A stretch of DNA of 58,122 bases. Origin: Chara braunii. Its lineage: Eukaryota > Streptophyta > Charophyceae > Charales > Characeae. The stretch lies in contig BFEA01000096.1 of the NCBI GenBank assembly GCA_003427395.1, positions 1,633,506 to 1,691,627 on the forward strand. Direction: 5' to 3'. Numbering within the stretch: the stretch's first letter is position 1; every line of letters starts with the position of its first letter. Shown in pieces: positions 10,338-21,854 of this stretch. Below the pieces are notes generated by a model that was not told where the DNA came from, did no database searches, and saw only the letters and a list, made by a program, of their open reading frames with translations. The position numbers were made by a program, and so were the translations under genes.

Positions 10338-10560
10338 TGAAGTGGTGAAGGGTGATTTTCATGGTCTTCGGACGTTTCACCACTTCAGGACCATTCAGGA
10401 TTCTCAGACGGCCCATAACTCTCACTTGACCACTTCCGGATGTAGCCTGCCTAAAAAAGTGGTTTTCAGCGTCTTCGGACCTTTCACCACTTCAGGACCA
10501 TTCAGGATTTTCAGACTACCCAAAACTCTCACTTCAGAATTTTCATTCCTGAATTTTCAG
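10338..10560 (+). repeat. Tandem partial copies of the foldback arm
   Basis: Directly after the hairpin, two more partial copies of the arm follow: a TCACCACTTCAGGACCATTC block occurs at about 10377-10396 and 10484-10503, each preceded by GGTCTTCGGAC or CGTCTTCGGAC. The second is introduced by a diverged GGATGTAGCCTGCCTAAA start. The pattern suggests repeated foldback insertion or tandem spreading. Confidence 0.55.
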
Positions 10561-11935
10561 CTACCCGATAACCGCTTGTGTTCAGCGAGTGATATTGTGC
10601 CGCATTGTCAGGAGTGAGTCGGACACGTGTTCTTTTCCTTGGTCATTAGCACCACTTGTTTTTCCGCTAGTCTGCTTCATCCCTGCTATCGTCTTTCTTC
10701 TGCCTTGGGATAAGTGACATTTGTATCAAGTACGAAATTGTTTTTCGTGAAGTTAAGCTTCCCGGAAGTTCTTGAGAGGAAGCATTGTACCCTAAGGTTG
10801 GCTCCGTCTTCCATGTGCCGCTCGCCCAGACGATTGCATCGTGCATCATAACTGTAGTGGGGTGACCCAGGCTATAGGTATTGGACCTCTGTAAGGAGTG
10901 GGCTTAGGATACTTTAGACGGAATTTGAGCCTGAAGGTGTAGCGGATATCCCCCCTTTTGTCACTACATGGTCGCCGTCAAGCACCGTCTTGGGCTACTG
11001 AGTGATATTAGCTTCTGATTCGTACGCGCACTCAAGGGTTTGCTAGCTAATGTTTGATATCTAATGGACGCTGGCAGGGAAAAGACGACTGTAAGCTAAT
11101 AGGTTTAATAGCCGAAATCAAACAGGGAAACTGAGACTAACAACGCCAAATGAAGTTTAATGAGATTTAATCTACGTGCGATGAAGTGACTTTGCGGCCA
11201 ATTACGGACTGAAAATCGGGTGTGGAAGTCACGTAGCGGCTAAGTATACCGGAGACTTGAATGATTTTGACACTGTCGGGAGCCAAGGGGGTCCTTAGAT
11301 GGCTATCACTTCGAGGGACTTTTGACTGGGTCCCCCCCAGTCCAAGTAACTCTTAAAGAACCGCTGTAGAGGGTGAGAGAAACGCCGAAAAGAAAGTGAT
11401 GGGTTACTATTAATAATGATGCGTTGACTATATGTGAAATGATTGCGAGTTCGGACTTATGAACTTTGGTCTTGCATGGATTGCATCCTCGTGCGTAAGC
11501 GTCGATCGATGCCCTCTCACTTTGCTTTTTGTCGTGCTTCTCTTGTTTCCGATCGCACTGGGGGTCTGAACGGACCTGAGGTTTTAATGAAAATCTCCTT
11601 TTGATAATTGATCCGGAGCAAGGGAGCCCCTCATTAAGATAAAGTATTTTAAGCTCACAACAAACACCCGTCTCTTAATTGATGAGCAGGCGAAAGTCAA
11701 TCGTGGGAAAAATAACTTACCTTCTAGCTAAATACTTGCTCGATAGGGATTAGCGAGCCCCTCTTGTCCGAGTCTACCCGATTGGGAGAGGAGTTGAAGG
11801 ACGTTGTCAAGACCGATTCTATTTGGGTACTAACAGATGAACGAACAACCGGAGGTGTATGTAGGTCCGGCAGTCAAGCTCCAACAGAGTTGAAACCGAC
11901 CTTAGTGGGAACCAACCCTTTTCACACCAGCCTGT
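10561..11935. other. Unassigned intergenic sequence
   Basis: No coding, RNA or repeat signal that I can support. Short open frames have no recognisable features. Confidence 0.4.
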
Positions 11936-11974
11936 CAGTCTTAACATAAGGACATGAAAACTCAGAGTTGCACA

Positions 11975-12048
<74 letters not shown>
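11936..12048 (+). repeat. End of a repeat unit followed by a (TA)n microsatellite
   Basis: About 40 bp (CAGTCTTAACATAAGGACAT, then GAAAACTCAGAGTTGCACAC) match the last bases of the 2.7-kb unit described at 12820-15575. A pure TA run of about 70 bp follows to the N gap. The same unit-end/microsatellite/unit-start order is seen complete at 32770-32910, which indicates what the gap probably contains. Confidence 0.7.
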
Positions 12049-12743
12049 NNNNNNNNNNNNNNNNNNNNNNNNNNNNNNNNNNNNNNNNNNNNNNNNNNNN
12101 NNNNNNNNNNNNNNNNNNNNNNNNNNNNNNNNNNNNNNNNNNNNNNNNNNNNNNNNNNNNNNNNNNNNNNNNNNNNNNNNNNNNNNNNNNNNNNNNNNNN
12201 NNNNNNNNNNNNNNNNNNNNNNNNNNNNNNNNNNNNNNNNNNNNNNNNNNNNNNNNNNNNNNNNNNNNNNNNNNNNNNNNNNNNNNNNNNNNNNNNNNNN
12301 NNNNNNNNNNNNNNNNNNNNNNNNNNNNNNNNNNNNNNNNNNNNNNNNNNNNNNNNNNNNNNNNNNNNNNNNNNNNNNNNNNNNNNNNNNNNNNNNNNNN
12401 NNNNNNNNNNNNNNNNNNNNNNNNNNNNNNNNNNNNNNNNNNNNNNNNNNNNNNNNNNNNNNNNNNNNNNNNNNNNNNNNNNNNNNNNNNNNNNNNNNNN
12501 NNNNNNNNNNNNNNNNNNNNNNNNNNNNNNNNNNNNNNNNNNNNNNNNNNNNNNNNNNNNNNNNNNNNNNNNNNNNNNNNNNNNNNNNNNNNNNNNNNNN
12601 NNNNNNNNNNNNNNNNNNNNNNNNNNNNNNNNNNNNNNNNNNNNNNNNNNNNNNNNNNNNNNNNNNNNNNNNNNNNNNNNNNNNNNNNNNNNNNNNNNNN
12701 NNNNNNNNNNNNNNNNNNNNNNNNNNNNNNNNNNNNNNNNNNN
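12049..12743. other. Assembly gap (695 N)
   Basis: Run of N inside a TA microsatellite. By comparison with the junction at 32800-32890, little unique sequence need be missing. Confidence 0.95.
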
Positions 12744-12792
12744 TCCTCTTCTCCCTCTCTGCCTACGGTTTACCGGGCAGTTTTATTTGACG

Positions 12793-12828
<36 letters not shown>

Positions 12829-14182
12829 ACATGTGTATTTATTTTTTTGTACATAAACATGTAACTCTCAATCCCCGTCAACTGATGATAAATGCTTTAG
12901 GCCATGAGAATAATTTTTGCAGCCCTGTGTAATGTGTGAGTAGGGTGTAAAGCAAGCAGCGCTCCACATAGAGCCTAAGAGAGTGGCGTTGAGGTAGCCT
13001 TGTTCAACTCTAGCTTTTGTTGCAGTCCGATCAGGTTTCTTGTGCCTTGCTACTCCAACGGGCCTCACATTCTGAAGTGGTACACGAGGTATTGTACCCT
13101 AGTATGATCACCTTGTTGTCCCACAGTTCACAACGTAAGTCAGAGGCTTAACCATTAACGCTAACCTGCGTACACCCAAGAGGAACCTCACACATTGGAG
13201 TTGTCATTGCTCTAGGTATGGGTGGATTGCTACTCTACTGACTTTGCGTAGGCTCGCCTCAGGTGGTCTCTAAAGGGAGTTATGTGGAAGCTATAGTCAG
13301 CGGCTCACAGGTCCGGTCGGATAAACCGTTAGTACTGTCTACATACTAAGTTAGGAGAAATCAGTAACCCAGACAGTTGAGTTTAAACTCGAGATCATCA
13401 ATCGTTACCAGGCTTAAGGAATCTCAACGATAAAATAGAGGACTTTTTCAACTCGGACCCAGATTAGACCTCAAATCTCTCTCATGGGGTCTGCCTAATG
13501 TAGGGCCCAATGGGAGTGATACTGAAATCCTTCTCCACCGGAAACCATTCTTACAAATCAAAGGTGGTGGAACTCTTAGAACTCGGGCTCCAACCGGTGG
13601 ACTTAATTAAAGGAGGGGCATAACATAAATTGGTGATTGGGTTTGGGGAGTTGCCAGCTATATCCGTCACAGGAGGGCTATACCACCGTGACGGGTAGTG
13701 TCCGCTGGTAACACACTCATCTGATCCCTCTGCAGATAGAGATGTAGACGAAGACATAACGAGCCTTGACAGTGGATGATCACCAGCGAGCTCAGGGAAT
13801 TTAATGGAACCCTCGTTGAATTCGACTTTTGACTATTAATAGCAGTTCCTCGGGAAACTACCCTAGTTGTCAGCGCAGATTAGGCAGTTTCGGACAATCG
13901 TTCCATGGATTCTTATTCATTTGTTTTCGAATCTTCCCCGGCCGGACTGCGCTTTACCTTTTCCTTGGCATTAAAAGTTGCTTCAATATCAACATGAGAT
14001 CATGAGAGAGAGGTAGTCAGCACTTGTCCATGTCAGTTGTCATCTTACAGATCAGGCTTCGTCTCAGCGGTCAAGCAGTAGAGTGACTAGCTGCAGTATT
14101 AAGGAACATTAGTTATACTGGAACGAAGCTCTAATAGAGGCGTGCTATCTCACAACCGCTTCTCTACAATTGGTGTCCTTGT

Positions 14183-14416
14183 TTGTGCTTGATCATACAT
14201 GACACGGTCAGGGACTTTAAGTCAAGGTCTATAGATGCCAGTTACCTACAACCTAACCTACTCTTTGTATGGGGTTTGGACGGAGAAGTCATCAAGGATG
14301 AGGAGATCATGATAATAAAATGTGGGGTTATTATAAACAAGCATGAGAATTGGGTATCTGAGGCATTTGCATGTATGAAACTTCAAAAAACGGTCTTAAA
14401 GGAGAGTGTAATTTAG
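14183..14416 (+). CDS. Short conserved ORF in repeat unit copy 1 (unknown)
   Basis: 77 codons starting MCLIIHDTVRDFKSRSIDAS. The copy at 34230-34439 has the same frame for most of its length (SYLQPNLLFVWGLD shared, with conservative changes after), ending about eight codons earlier. No domain recognised and no sign of membrane segments. Conservation may simply reflect recent duplication of the unit. Confidence 0.25.
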   Translation: MCLIIHDTVRDFKSRSIDASYLQPNLLFVWGLDGEVIKDEEIMIIKCGVIINKHENWVSEAFACMKLQKTVLKESVI

Positions 14417-14882
14417 AGAGTTATGAAATAAAAATATATTGAGTACGTGTTTTACTTTAGTGATCTGAGCGGAAACTTGCACAACTCCGGCTTATCTCTA
14501 GAGTCAGTGTAACAGGCAAGGACGAGGCTCGGGTAAACACGGAAGGTGCCCAGGCTTCTCTTTTTGAGGTTCCTGCCCATACGTCAGCTAACGAAAAACT
14601 TTAAGCAAATTTGCAGTCATTCCAACCGATCAGTGTTTGATGATTTTACATCTCAGCATTAAATCAACACCCAATGAACATTATTGAATGATTATTCAGC
14701 ATTTAATAAGTATTTAGTCGACATTCAACCAATATACAGCCATTTGAAGTTACTTGAAAGTTTCAATCGGAGTCAGCCAACCTTAAGTCACTCTTATTTG
14801 CATCAGATCAATTTCAATTCAATAAACAATTAGAAAAAAAAAAAAAAAAAACAGGGATCGGTTTAAGTGCCCGATTCAGCAC

Positions 14883-15155
14883 ATGAGTACAGTCCAGTTA
14901 TTCTCAATCCATGAGGCTGTCCTAACAAGTCTTAATCAGATCGCTTCCAAAGATGTCTTCCAGCATCAGTACATCGGTGCAACTGTCGTCAAGCAAGGTG
15001 AACTATCTATCTTTGTAATTCATACTGAGTTTGCAGGAGGTATCATTCATGACTTGAGGATTTACTTGAAGAAAGGCAAAGAAACACATGAGCACTTTGA
15101 ATCGGTCTGGATCTCGGCGGCCAAATACCTTGAGGAGAGAGAAAAAAAGGCTTGA
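14883..15155 (+). CDS. Conserved 90-aa ORF of the repeat unit, copy 1 (unknown)
   Basis: Reads MSTVQLFSIHEAVLTSLNQI..., ending LEEREKKA. Equivalent frames occur at 29600-29875 (broken by two stops), 31004-31270 (deleted near its end), 32110-32382 (intact) and 34939-35210 (one stop, GTG in place of ATG). The codon frame is kept through the A-rich stretch before the stop in all copies. No known domain. The segment GELSIFVIHTEFAGG looks like a beta-hairpin core, which suggests a decayed globular protein. Confidence 0.35.
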   Translation: MSTVQLFSIHEAVLTSLNQIASKDVFQHQYIGATVVKQGELSIFVIHTEFAGGIIHDLRIYLKKGKETHEHFESVWISAAKYLEEREKKA

Positions 15156-15387
15156 TGAGGGCGGTATCAAACTGATTCGCAGCTTCGGACCGAAGTTCTA
15201 CACAGACTACCCTAAGCCTCCAGTTCCCATTACTCTCACTGACGAGTCATACGGGGGTGGTTTGGTGGATTTGGCAAAGAGGTACATCTCTCCTGCAATG
15301 ATTGATTATGAGGCAGTGACCGAACCCTCAGAGTTTCAGTATCTCATACGAAGGGTTTTCCCTAAGTCATATCTTCCTACTCTTTAG
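15088..15387 (+). pseudogene. Overlapping +1-frame ORF continuing the unit protein (unknown)
   Basis: The frame one base right of the 90-aa ORF is open across its stop and continues with plausible protein sequence (GGIKLIRSFGPKFYTDYP, then VDLAKRYISPAMIDYEAVTE) to a TAG at 15387; in other copies that TAG is TGG and the frame extends. The overlap falls at an A-rich run. The simplest reading is an ancestral longer protein split by a frameshift; programmed shifting is possible but unproven. Confidence 0.35.
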
Positions 15388-17394
15388 GAGGAGTTTTGCG
15401 CTATGGTTGACTTTTGTATTATGACCCTTGAATGTACGTGTTCGGAACTTTCAGGCTTTAGGTGGCTCTATATCCAGAGACCACAATTTCAGGGAGTACG
15501 TGGACATGGTTGAAGATATCGGAAACAAACATCTTGTCAGTCTTAACAGTAGGACATGAAAACTCAGAGATGCACACGTTGTCGAGCGCATCGGTCCGGC
15601 ACCGCCTAAGGGCAGCGCGGGACCCTCCCGGCTGCGTCACACAGGAGTTGGTTTATTCCTTCGTCGCGAATATACATGGAGCTTCCGTGAGCCACTCCGT
15701 CCGAGTGCGCCAGCCATAGCTCTCGTGAGCGCCTACGACAGGATAGGGCCTACGCGAGGCATGACTTACCTCCACCTTACGGGAGTTGTCACCTCCCTTC
15801 GGTGGGCGTATCCCCTCCGAGCTACCAGTCCACAGTACGAAAGTTGATCATCTGCAATCGCAGAGGTGGACCAATCGAGGGCATTTCTCGTTCGCTGTAG
15901 CATAGGGGGTACGCGCGGTATTACGCCTTCTCCGAACCCGCGCGAGAACGGACATTTTGGGCGACTGAGGTCCCAAGCGCGACTTATCGCCGGTCGACTA
16001 GGACGCATCCCACACGCCACGTGCACACCACTATAAAGAACATAAAAATAAAGGCACACACACACACGTATACATATACTGAAAGACACTTAAACGAACA
16101 ACGTGACAACACTCCTAGTCCCTTAGTAGTCATCCCATAACTTTCCAATGCAAGAATCGAATAGGCGTCACGCGCGAGACTTAGTATAAAACCGCGCGGA
16201 CACAGAGCCTACTCATATCGCCTCGTAATGCAAGCGTCTGCAAGCAGTTGCAATGATGGCGTACTATGCAGTGTCCATAATCAAGCGGTCCCTCGTGGAT
16301 CTGAGTACCGCTTATGACACTCAAGTGTCAAACTCGAAGTATTGTGATGGTCTGATCCCTCATGATATTGCACAACTGAACAAATAACGGTGCGGCCGCC
16401 GCGAGACTTCCGGCCTTTGGCCTGAGTGTCTCGACAGACCGGGCAAATAGGCTCTGCGCGGGGGAAGATTCCTTCCATGCAGAGTCTAGGGCTTGGGATG
16501 TTCTAGACAAGAACCTCGAATCCCGACCCAGGGCCAACGTCCGACTAATAAATTATAAAAATATATACATTCAATGGAGGGGTTTTTTTCTTCCTTTTCT
16601 TAACCTCAACCCCTATCTAATCCTTAATACGCGGGCCCCTTAGGCCACGCGAACTCTCAACATAGGTGCACATATATTTTTATATATTTATAAGGGGGAT
16701 AAGTATGTGACGATCACTTCTCACAATCACAGTGGGACTCCTCACAACCATATATATATGTGTGATCGCGAGCAGGCCTATCCAAATCCGAACCACCATA
16801 CATACCTGCACTCACATCAAAGAGTCAAACAGAAGTTCACACACTACACGGAGTCAACTCCAACCAACCTCTACACTCATACCCCTCGCTTTAGCCATGC
16901 AAGCCCTAACCTCATGTCCAACCATCCATAATTAAATACTCAGTACCTTTGTTAAATGGTCATTTAATAAAAGTCCGAGTGAAACCTTAATTAAACAATA
17001 AAATCATCAGGGCTAAAGTCTTTTAGGTTGAGTATTGGGGGTGAGTTGGAGTTGAGTTGTAGACCGACGAATCGGCAACCGACCTGTTATCAGTGATATC
17101 AGAAGGTGATCCTTGTAGGATCGAGCTGAATCTAGCCCTGATCTAAGATCAAATGTCCAGAAGGACCTGTAACACAAGACAGGTCAATCCCAGGCTAAAA
17201 CTATGAGTCCAAATCGAGAGTAATCTCTATATTCCTAACTCCACCAAGAGTCATTCTACTTAACTAATCCTGGGCCTATACTTAAACCAGTGCGTAATGG
17301 AAAGGTAGGTCCTTGGCAGAATCTGCTCTACACAGAGCGGACTGCCAGAATCGTCACCTGTCAAATATATAGTCTAACTCCTCTAAACTAAGAA

Positions 17395-17915
17395 AATTTT
17401 GGCACCGCTTCCCGTAGGGAAAGTGCCTTCGCAGGATTTATACTAACTTAAAAAACTGAGTTTTTAATTCTAGAAAGTCAAAATTTGTCTAAATCCCTGA
17501 ACTAGTAAAAATTTTTCCTTTAGAAAGGTAGACCTCTCAGATTTATACTAAGTCAGATAAGAACTCAGGCGAGAAACCTGAGTTCAACTAATACAAAATT
17601 CAATTAACTCCTTAGTTTTGTAAAAATTTTGGTAGCGCTTCCCGTAGAGAAAGTGTTATTCCAAGCTTTATACAAAGCTAAGTTTAAAAATATGACTTTG
17701 ACTTTTTAAGGTCTAATTTTGTCGAACTTCCTATATTAGGAAAAATTTGGGCAGCACTCCTTTTAGAAAAGGAGGGTTTTCAGATTTTTACCAAGCCAAA
17801 AATTCAAAAGAACTAGACCCTAAAAAAAAGACCAAATCTTACTAAATCGTTGGTTTTGTAGAAATTTTGGCAGCGCTTTTCGTAGAGAACATGACTTACC
17901 AAGATTTATACAAGA
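17395..17915 (-). repeat. Array A: five TATA-box-plus-hairpin repeats in LTR copy 1
   Basis: Five diverged repeats about 100-130 bp apart. Each has AAATTTTGGCAGCGCTTCCC or similar, a short hairpin, then GATTTATAC. Hairpins include GCTTCCC-GTA-GGGAAAGT near 17407 and a perfect CTCCTTTT-AG-AAAAGGAG at 17757-17774. GATTTATAC lies at 17435-17443, 17540-17548 and 17903-17911, with variants near 17666 and 17780; on the minus strand it reads GTATAAATC, a plant-like TATA box. The array would sit in the U3/promoter part of a minus-strand LTR. Confidence 0.6.
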
Positions 17916-18199
17916 CCAAGTATAATAAAAAATCCCATAAAATGCAAAATTCGATCTAAGTAAGAATAAACTTAGCCTAGAAAATACAGAATTGAAACTA
18001 ACTCCTATTGCTCTAGCACGTGGCGAGCAACTAAAGCAACTACCTACCAACTGAAACTTAGACTAAGTAGTAGCCGCATTCAGTCACATGCAGGTCAAAC
18101 CACAAATGTAAGTACTCTCACCATCCCAAGTTATTTCACATAAGATAGTTCATGAATCTTCGGATACTTTATCGCTTATACCCAACTTACATATGGCAC

Positions 18200-18822
18200 A
18201 AGTGTTAGACCATCCGGCTTAGAAACAATGCCCAACATGCCTTAGGATATACACGAACAAGTTGCACTACTACTTTTCTCTTCCTTGGGCAGTTGACTAG
18301 ACCATTCGGCTTGGAAACAATGCCTTGCCGCCCTGAACTGTTTAATAACCAAAGTTTAATAACTCTCTGATTTTGTTCTCAAAAGAAAAAGTAAATATGC
18401 GCAAGGGACTAAACCATTCGGATTGGAAATAATGTTCAGCTTTCCCAGACTATTTCCAATTGTACTCAGTATTTTTCGTTCTCTTTTTAGTGATATGGCT
18501 TAGCGCTGGACCATTCGGCTTGGAAACAATACCCAGCTGCCAGTTCACACGCAAATATAAGCAAGATACTTTCTCTTATACTCAGGTTGTACTTATGTGT
18601 GTGGTTTTCAGGCTAAGCCATTCAGCTTAGAAACAATGCTCAGCCTAAAACAAAAAATCCTACCTCAGAACAAAACAAGAAAACCCTTTCACATCAGACA
18701 ACCCTCAGAAAATAAACATAGCAACCAGGCCATTCATTTTAGAAACAATGCCTGACCTTTCAGAAAACAACCAAATAAACACAACCCTGGGTCATTCATC
18801 TTAGAAACAATTCCCAGTCCTT
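18200..18822 (-). repeat. Array B: seven hairpin repeats with a conserved core in LTR copy 1
   Basis: Seven copies of a core CCATTCGGCTTAGAAACAATG (one base split, so written as CCATTC + GGCTTAGAAACAATG) near 18210, 18302, 18417, 18511, 18618, 18733 and 18791. Flanking bases pair across the core but differ from copy to copy: GCTGG/CCAGC, AGGCT/AGCCT (extended by GTTTT/AAAAC), CAGGC/GCCTG and CTGGG/CCCAG. Changes on one side are matched on the other, which is the signature of selected base pairing. Confidence 0.65.
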
Positions 18823-19350
18823 GGTTGACCCAGTCAAACGCATGCAGTCTTCCTTCCTCCCACCTTCCCCCAATTCATCCCTTAGTCTGCTTTCAGTCAA
18901 AATAAACAGAAACTTAAGCTTCACACACATACATCCTTTGCATTCAACCTGGTTATTTCTGAACAAAAAGCAAGAATTATAGGGACAATCTCATACATAC
19001 ATCAGACAGACTAAAAAAGGGGATAAACAAACAGGGGTATAGTGGGGTTATATAGATAGAAAATGATATACCTGATGGTTCCCTGCCTCCATAACCTCGC
19101 CTAGGTTCCGGCGGAGCTCCCGCAATCGGTGGGTGGACTTCGCACAGAGTTTTGACGCGGTCCTACGGGTTGCAATCCCGCCTGCCGCCTTCCTCTTGTA
19201 GCCAACAGACTAGACTTAGAGTGAGAAGGGTAGATAGAGATAGGTTTGAGACTCTCAGATCCAAGAGGGGTGCTCTCAGACTCGCAGGAGAGGGCCTTGC
19301 TATCTTGGTCCTCCTGAGGGCCCCGCAATGGTGGCCAACTGACAGCCTGG

Positions 19351-21854
19351 TCAATGAAATCAAACTTGTCGACGTAGCCCCTCCTGACGAAACTTCAATT
19401 TGCAGCATCAACCCTTTTTCCCGTGCCTGAGCCTCCCTCTCAGTTCAATCACTCCTCTCCTCACACCTCATCCGAACAGTAGCCAACCATAAGGCTAAAC
19501 ACCCAAAGGGAAATCAGTATGCCCCGTAGAATAGACTAGCAGAACTGTGTATACGGCAGCTGCTTCTGCAGAACAGTTATGCTCTTTGCACAATATCACC
19601 CTGCAGTTAACCCTGTTGTAGCTTCATCTAACAGTAAACAGTGTTGCCAGCAAAAAGATGTGGCCAACAACCTCGCAGCCTGCTCTTCCACCGCCTTGTG
19701 CCACAAAACGAGTGTCTCACCACCAATAGGTAAGCCTTGAACTCTACAGTCAGCCTACGGGGCACAACAATAGTGGATGCAGAACGCACGATCTGCAGAT
19801 GGACACCACAGCAACGAAGCAGCGAGGCGTTGACCCCACCGCACAGCGACTTAATGAACTGAGATCAAATGAACTGAGATCAAAACTCCCCGAATGCAGA
19901 CTCTCCGACAGTCCTTTCAACTCACAGCAACACCTCCCTTTCAATAGTCACACTTACTCCACAACACTCGTGGTGAAGCAAGGTGAACAGTACACCCGCT
20001 GATCAGATAAGCCTGTCTGGCTTCCCTGTACAACAGAACTTAGCATTCAATTGTGTCTCAGTCTGTGTTCGGCAGGTCACCACTCCAAACACCTCAGCTT
20101 TCAGTGTCGTACATTTGGCATCGTGACTCTACTTTCAGTTCATCTCGCACCGCCAACCTTCAACTGTACGTGTTCTCTCTCTTGCTGATCGGGTACTCCC
20201 CCGCCTTGCACTCACTTGCTCACAGTTGTTCCCTCTCCGGATCAGCAGCATTTGATCTTGGGTGATTAGCACTCCTTTCTAACCGAGGCACGGTCCACAG
20301 CTAATAAAGGCAAACCGTGTAAGGTAATTTGCCCAGAGGTCGTAGTGCAAAGCCATAATAGCACAACATGTGCTACAGTCCCACGGCCAAATTTCGACCG
20401 CCCGCACAACACGCCTGAATAGTGTTCCGGCTCAATGCGATGGGCTTCTCTCCATCTACTACGAGCGCTTGCAGTCCCACAGTCAGGCCCACACCGCTAT
20501 ATACAGCAGAACAGATGTGTGTTGTTCAAGAGATTAGTCAACAAGCGAGTTCTTGTCTTCTCTGCTTGTCTTCAGCTGCTTTGTCTCACAACGAACGCCC
20601 CTAGTGACACTCGGACGGTCAGGGCTGCCATGAGGACTAACACCAGTTGAAGGCGATCACGAAGGTGCTGGCGAGTATGAGAGTTATAATGAACACAATG
20701 AGTAACACTGCCTCAATCCGGCCCCCTCGCAGCACCACTCAACACGAGATGCCATATGAGAATGAATCTTCCTCACTGACAAGGATAGATACACTACCAT
20801 ATTCGCCCCCTTTTCCCGCCTGCAACCTCCACTAGTTCGATCACAGAGTGTGTTTGCCTTTTCACCAATCTAAGACTGCCATCGGATTCACGATGGCTTC
20901 CAACCTCCCTCTCGCATTCTTCGCTCGCGTAATTTCTCTGCAGACAGGCGGGCCGCCCACTCTTCCTTCATGCTCCCTCTTCACTCCTGCCATAGTCCAT
21001 ACGCTCGGTATTCTCTACTAACTCAATTCCTACTAACTTTCATCCTAAACTAACCTTACCGTTCAATCCGTAATGCTTAGAACTCTTATACTAAGTCTTT
21101 GTTCGATTGATTTCACGCGGAATCGAGTGATCTCCCCATTTTTCAATCCCCACTATACTCGTCTCTACCACCTCTCTGCGCAGCCTATTCTCCTGCTATC
21201 TCCTATCCTGCTGACTCCCTGCTCAAACTAACTACGAATTCGGATTCGCCCACCCTAAAACCCCCCACAACGAGTCCTCCGTCACCTTATTTCGTTAAGA
21301 AAAGAACGAGGTAGCCTTTCTCCCTTCACTCCTTTTTCACTCCCGCGCACTGTTTTCCCCGACTATCCTCTCTAACACTAACTTTCCACCAAAACTAACC
21401 TTTTCATTACACTCGCCCTATGCCAAAACGTCTAACTCGCCTCTGACCTTGCCCACTTTCATCACGGATCGGGGTGATTTCCGTTCTTCTCAAACCTTCC
21501 CACTCCCGCTCACCTTTGCCATAGCTCGCACTCTCTCCCTCGGCATTCTTTCCGACCCCGCATGTATCCGGCGCCCCTTCACGTCCGGGTACACCCCTTG
21601 CACTGCTGCCTTTGCTCTACGTCGGGCAGCCGTCCGCCAGCCCGTTCATCACTTCGACTTGTTCGTGCCCCCTAGTACCGTAGTCGTAGCGTTTGGTCCC
21701 TCGGCCAGATTAGTTTTCCGCCCCTATACTCCAAACCTGATAGGCAACTCCCACTTGCCTATATCACCGCTCGCTCCACCTCGATCTCTTTTTTTCCGCC
21801 CGCTCTACTCCTCGTATGCATCCAGTAACGCGCTAACCCGAATACAGCAGCACT
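19351..21854. other. C-rich non-coding stretch between LTR copy 1 and rRNA
   Basis: No credible gene. A 149-codon frame at 21449-21898 is Pro/Ser/Arg-rich and runs into rRNA sequence, so I treat it as chance. A short similarity (CCCTTTTTCCCGTGCCTGA at 19407 against CCCCTTTTCCCGCCTGCAAC at 20807) hints at internal duplication. Confidence 0.4.

Larger units (their letters stand above)
12820..15575 (+). repeat. Large repeat unit, copy 1 (full length, about 2.7 kb)
   Basis: It starts after a TA/TG microsatellite with a GTAACTCTCAATCCCCGTCA block and ends GACATGAAAACTCAGAGATG just before the LTR copy at 15585. It contains the internal region 13680-14768 that is missing from copies 2-4, an internal poly-A run at 14833-14850 and two short ORFs conserved among copies. 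Related copies lie at 28630, 30119, 31698 and 32885. It is not recognised as a known element class; candidates are a large satellite or the non-coding body of a retroelement. Confidence 0.8.
15585..19350 (-). mobile_element. LTR-like sequence, copy 1 (minus-strand orientation, about 3.8 kb)
   Basis: It matches 48078-51975 along almost its full length, apart from a diverged patch at about 16330-16550. Orientation is taken from copy 2, which has a primer-binding site and gag downstream on the minus strand. No primer-binding site is seen at the low-coordinate edge of copy 1, so it would be a 3' or solo LTR. It contains a GTATAAA-like array (17395-17915) and a hairpin array (18200-18822). A plus-strand TATAAA at 16185-16190 is also shared with copy 2 (48631). 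The edges are approximate. Confidence 0.6.

Noticed and set aside
11954-12864. 278- and 298-codon frames over the gap
   Set aside because: Made of TA repeats and N; not real.
12874-12920. Hammerhead ribozyme (CTGATGA near the unit start)
   Set aside because: The core GAAA and the stems are not found at the right spacing in any copy.
15130-15160. Canonical -1 slippery site (A AAA AAG) in the unit ORF
   Set aside because: A -1 shift leads to a stop soon after; the downstream protein-like frame is +1, so this heptamer does not explain it.
18200-18822. CRISPR array
   Set aside because: Repeats are diverged, spacers irregular, and the context is a eukaryotic LTR.
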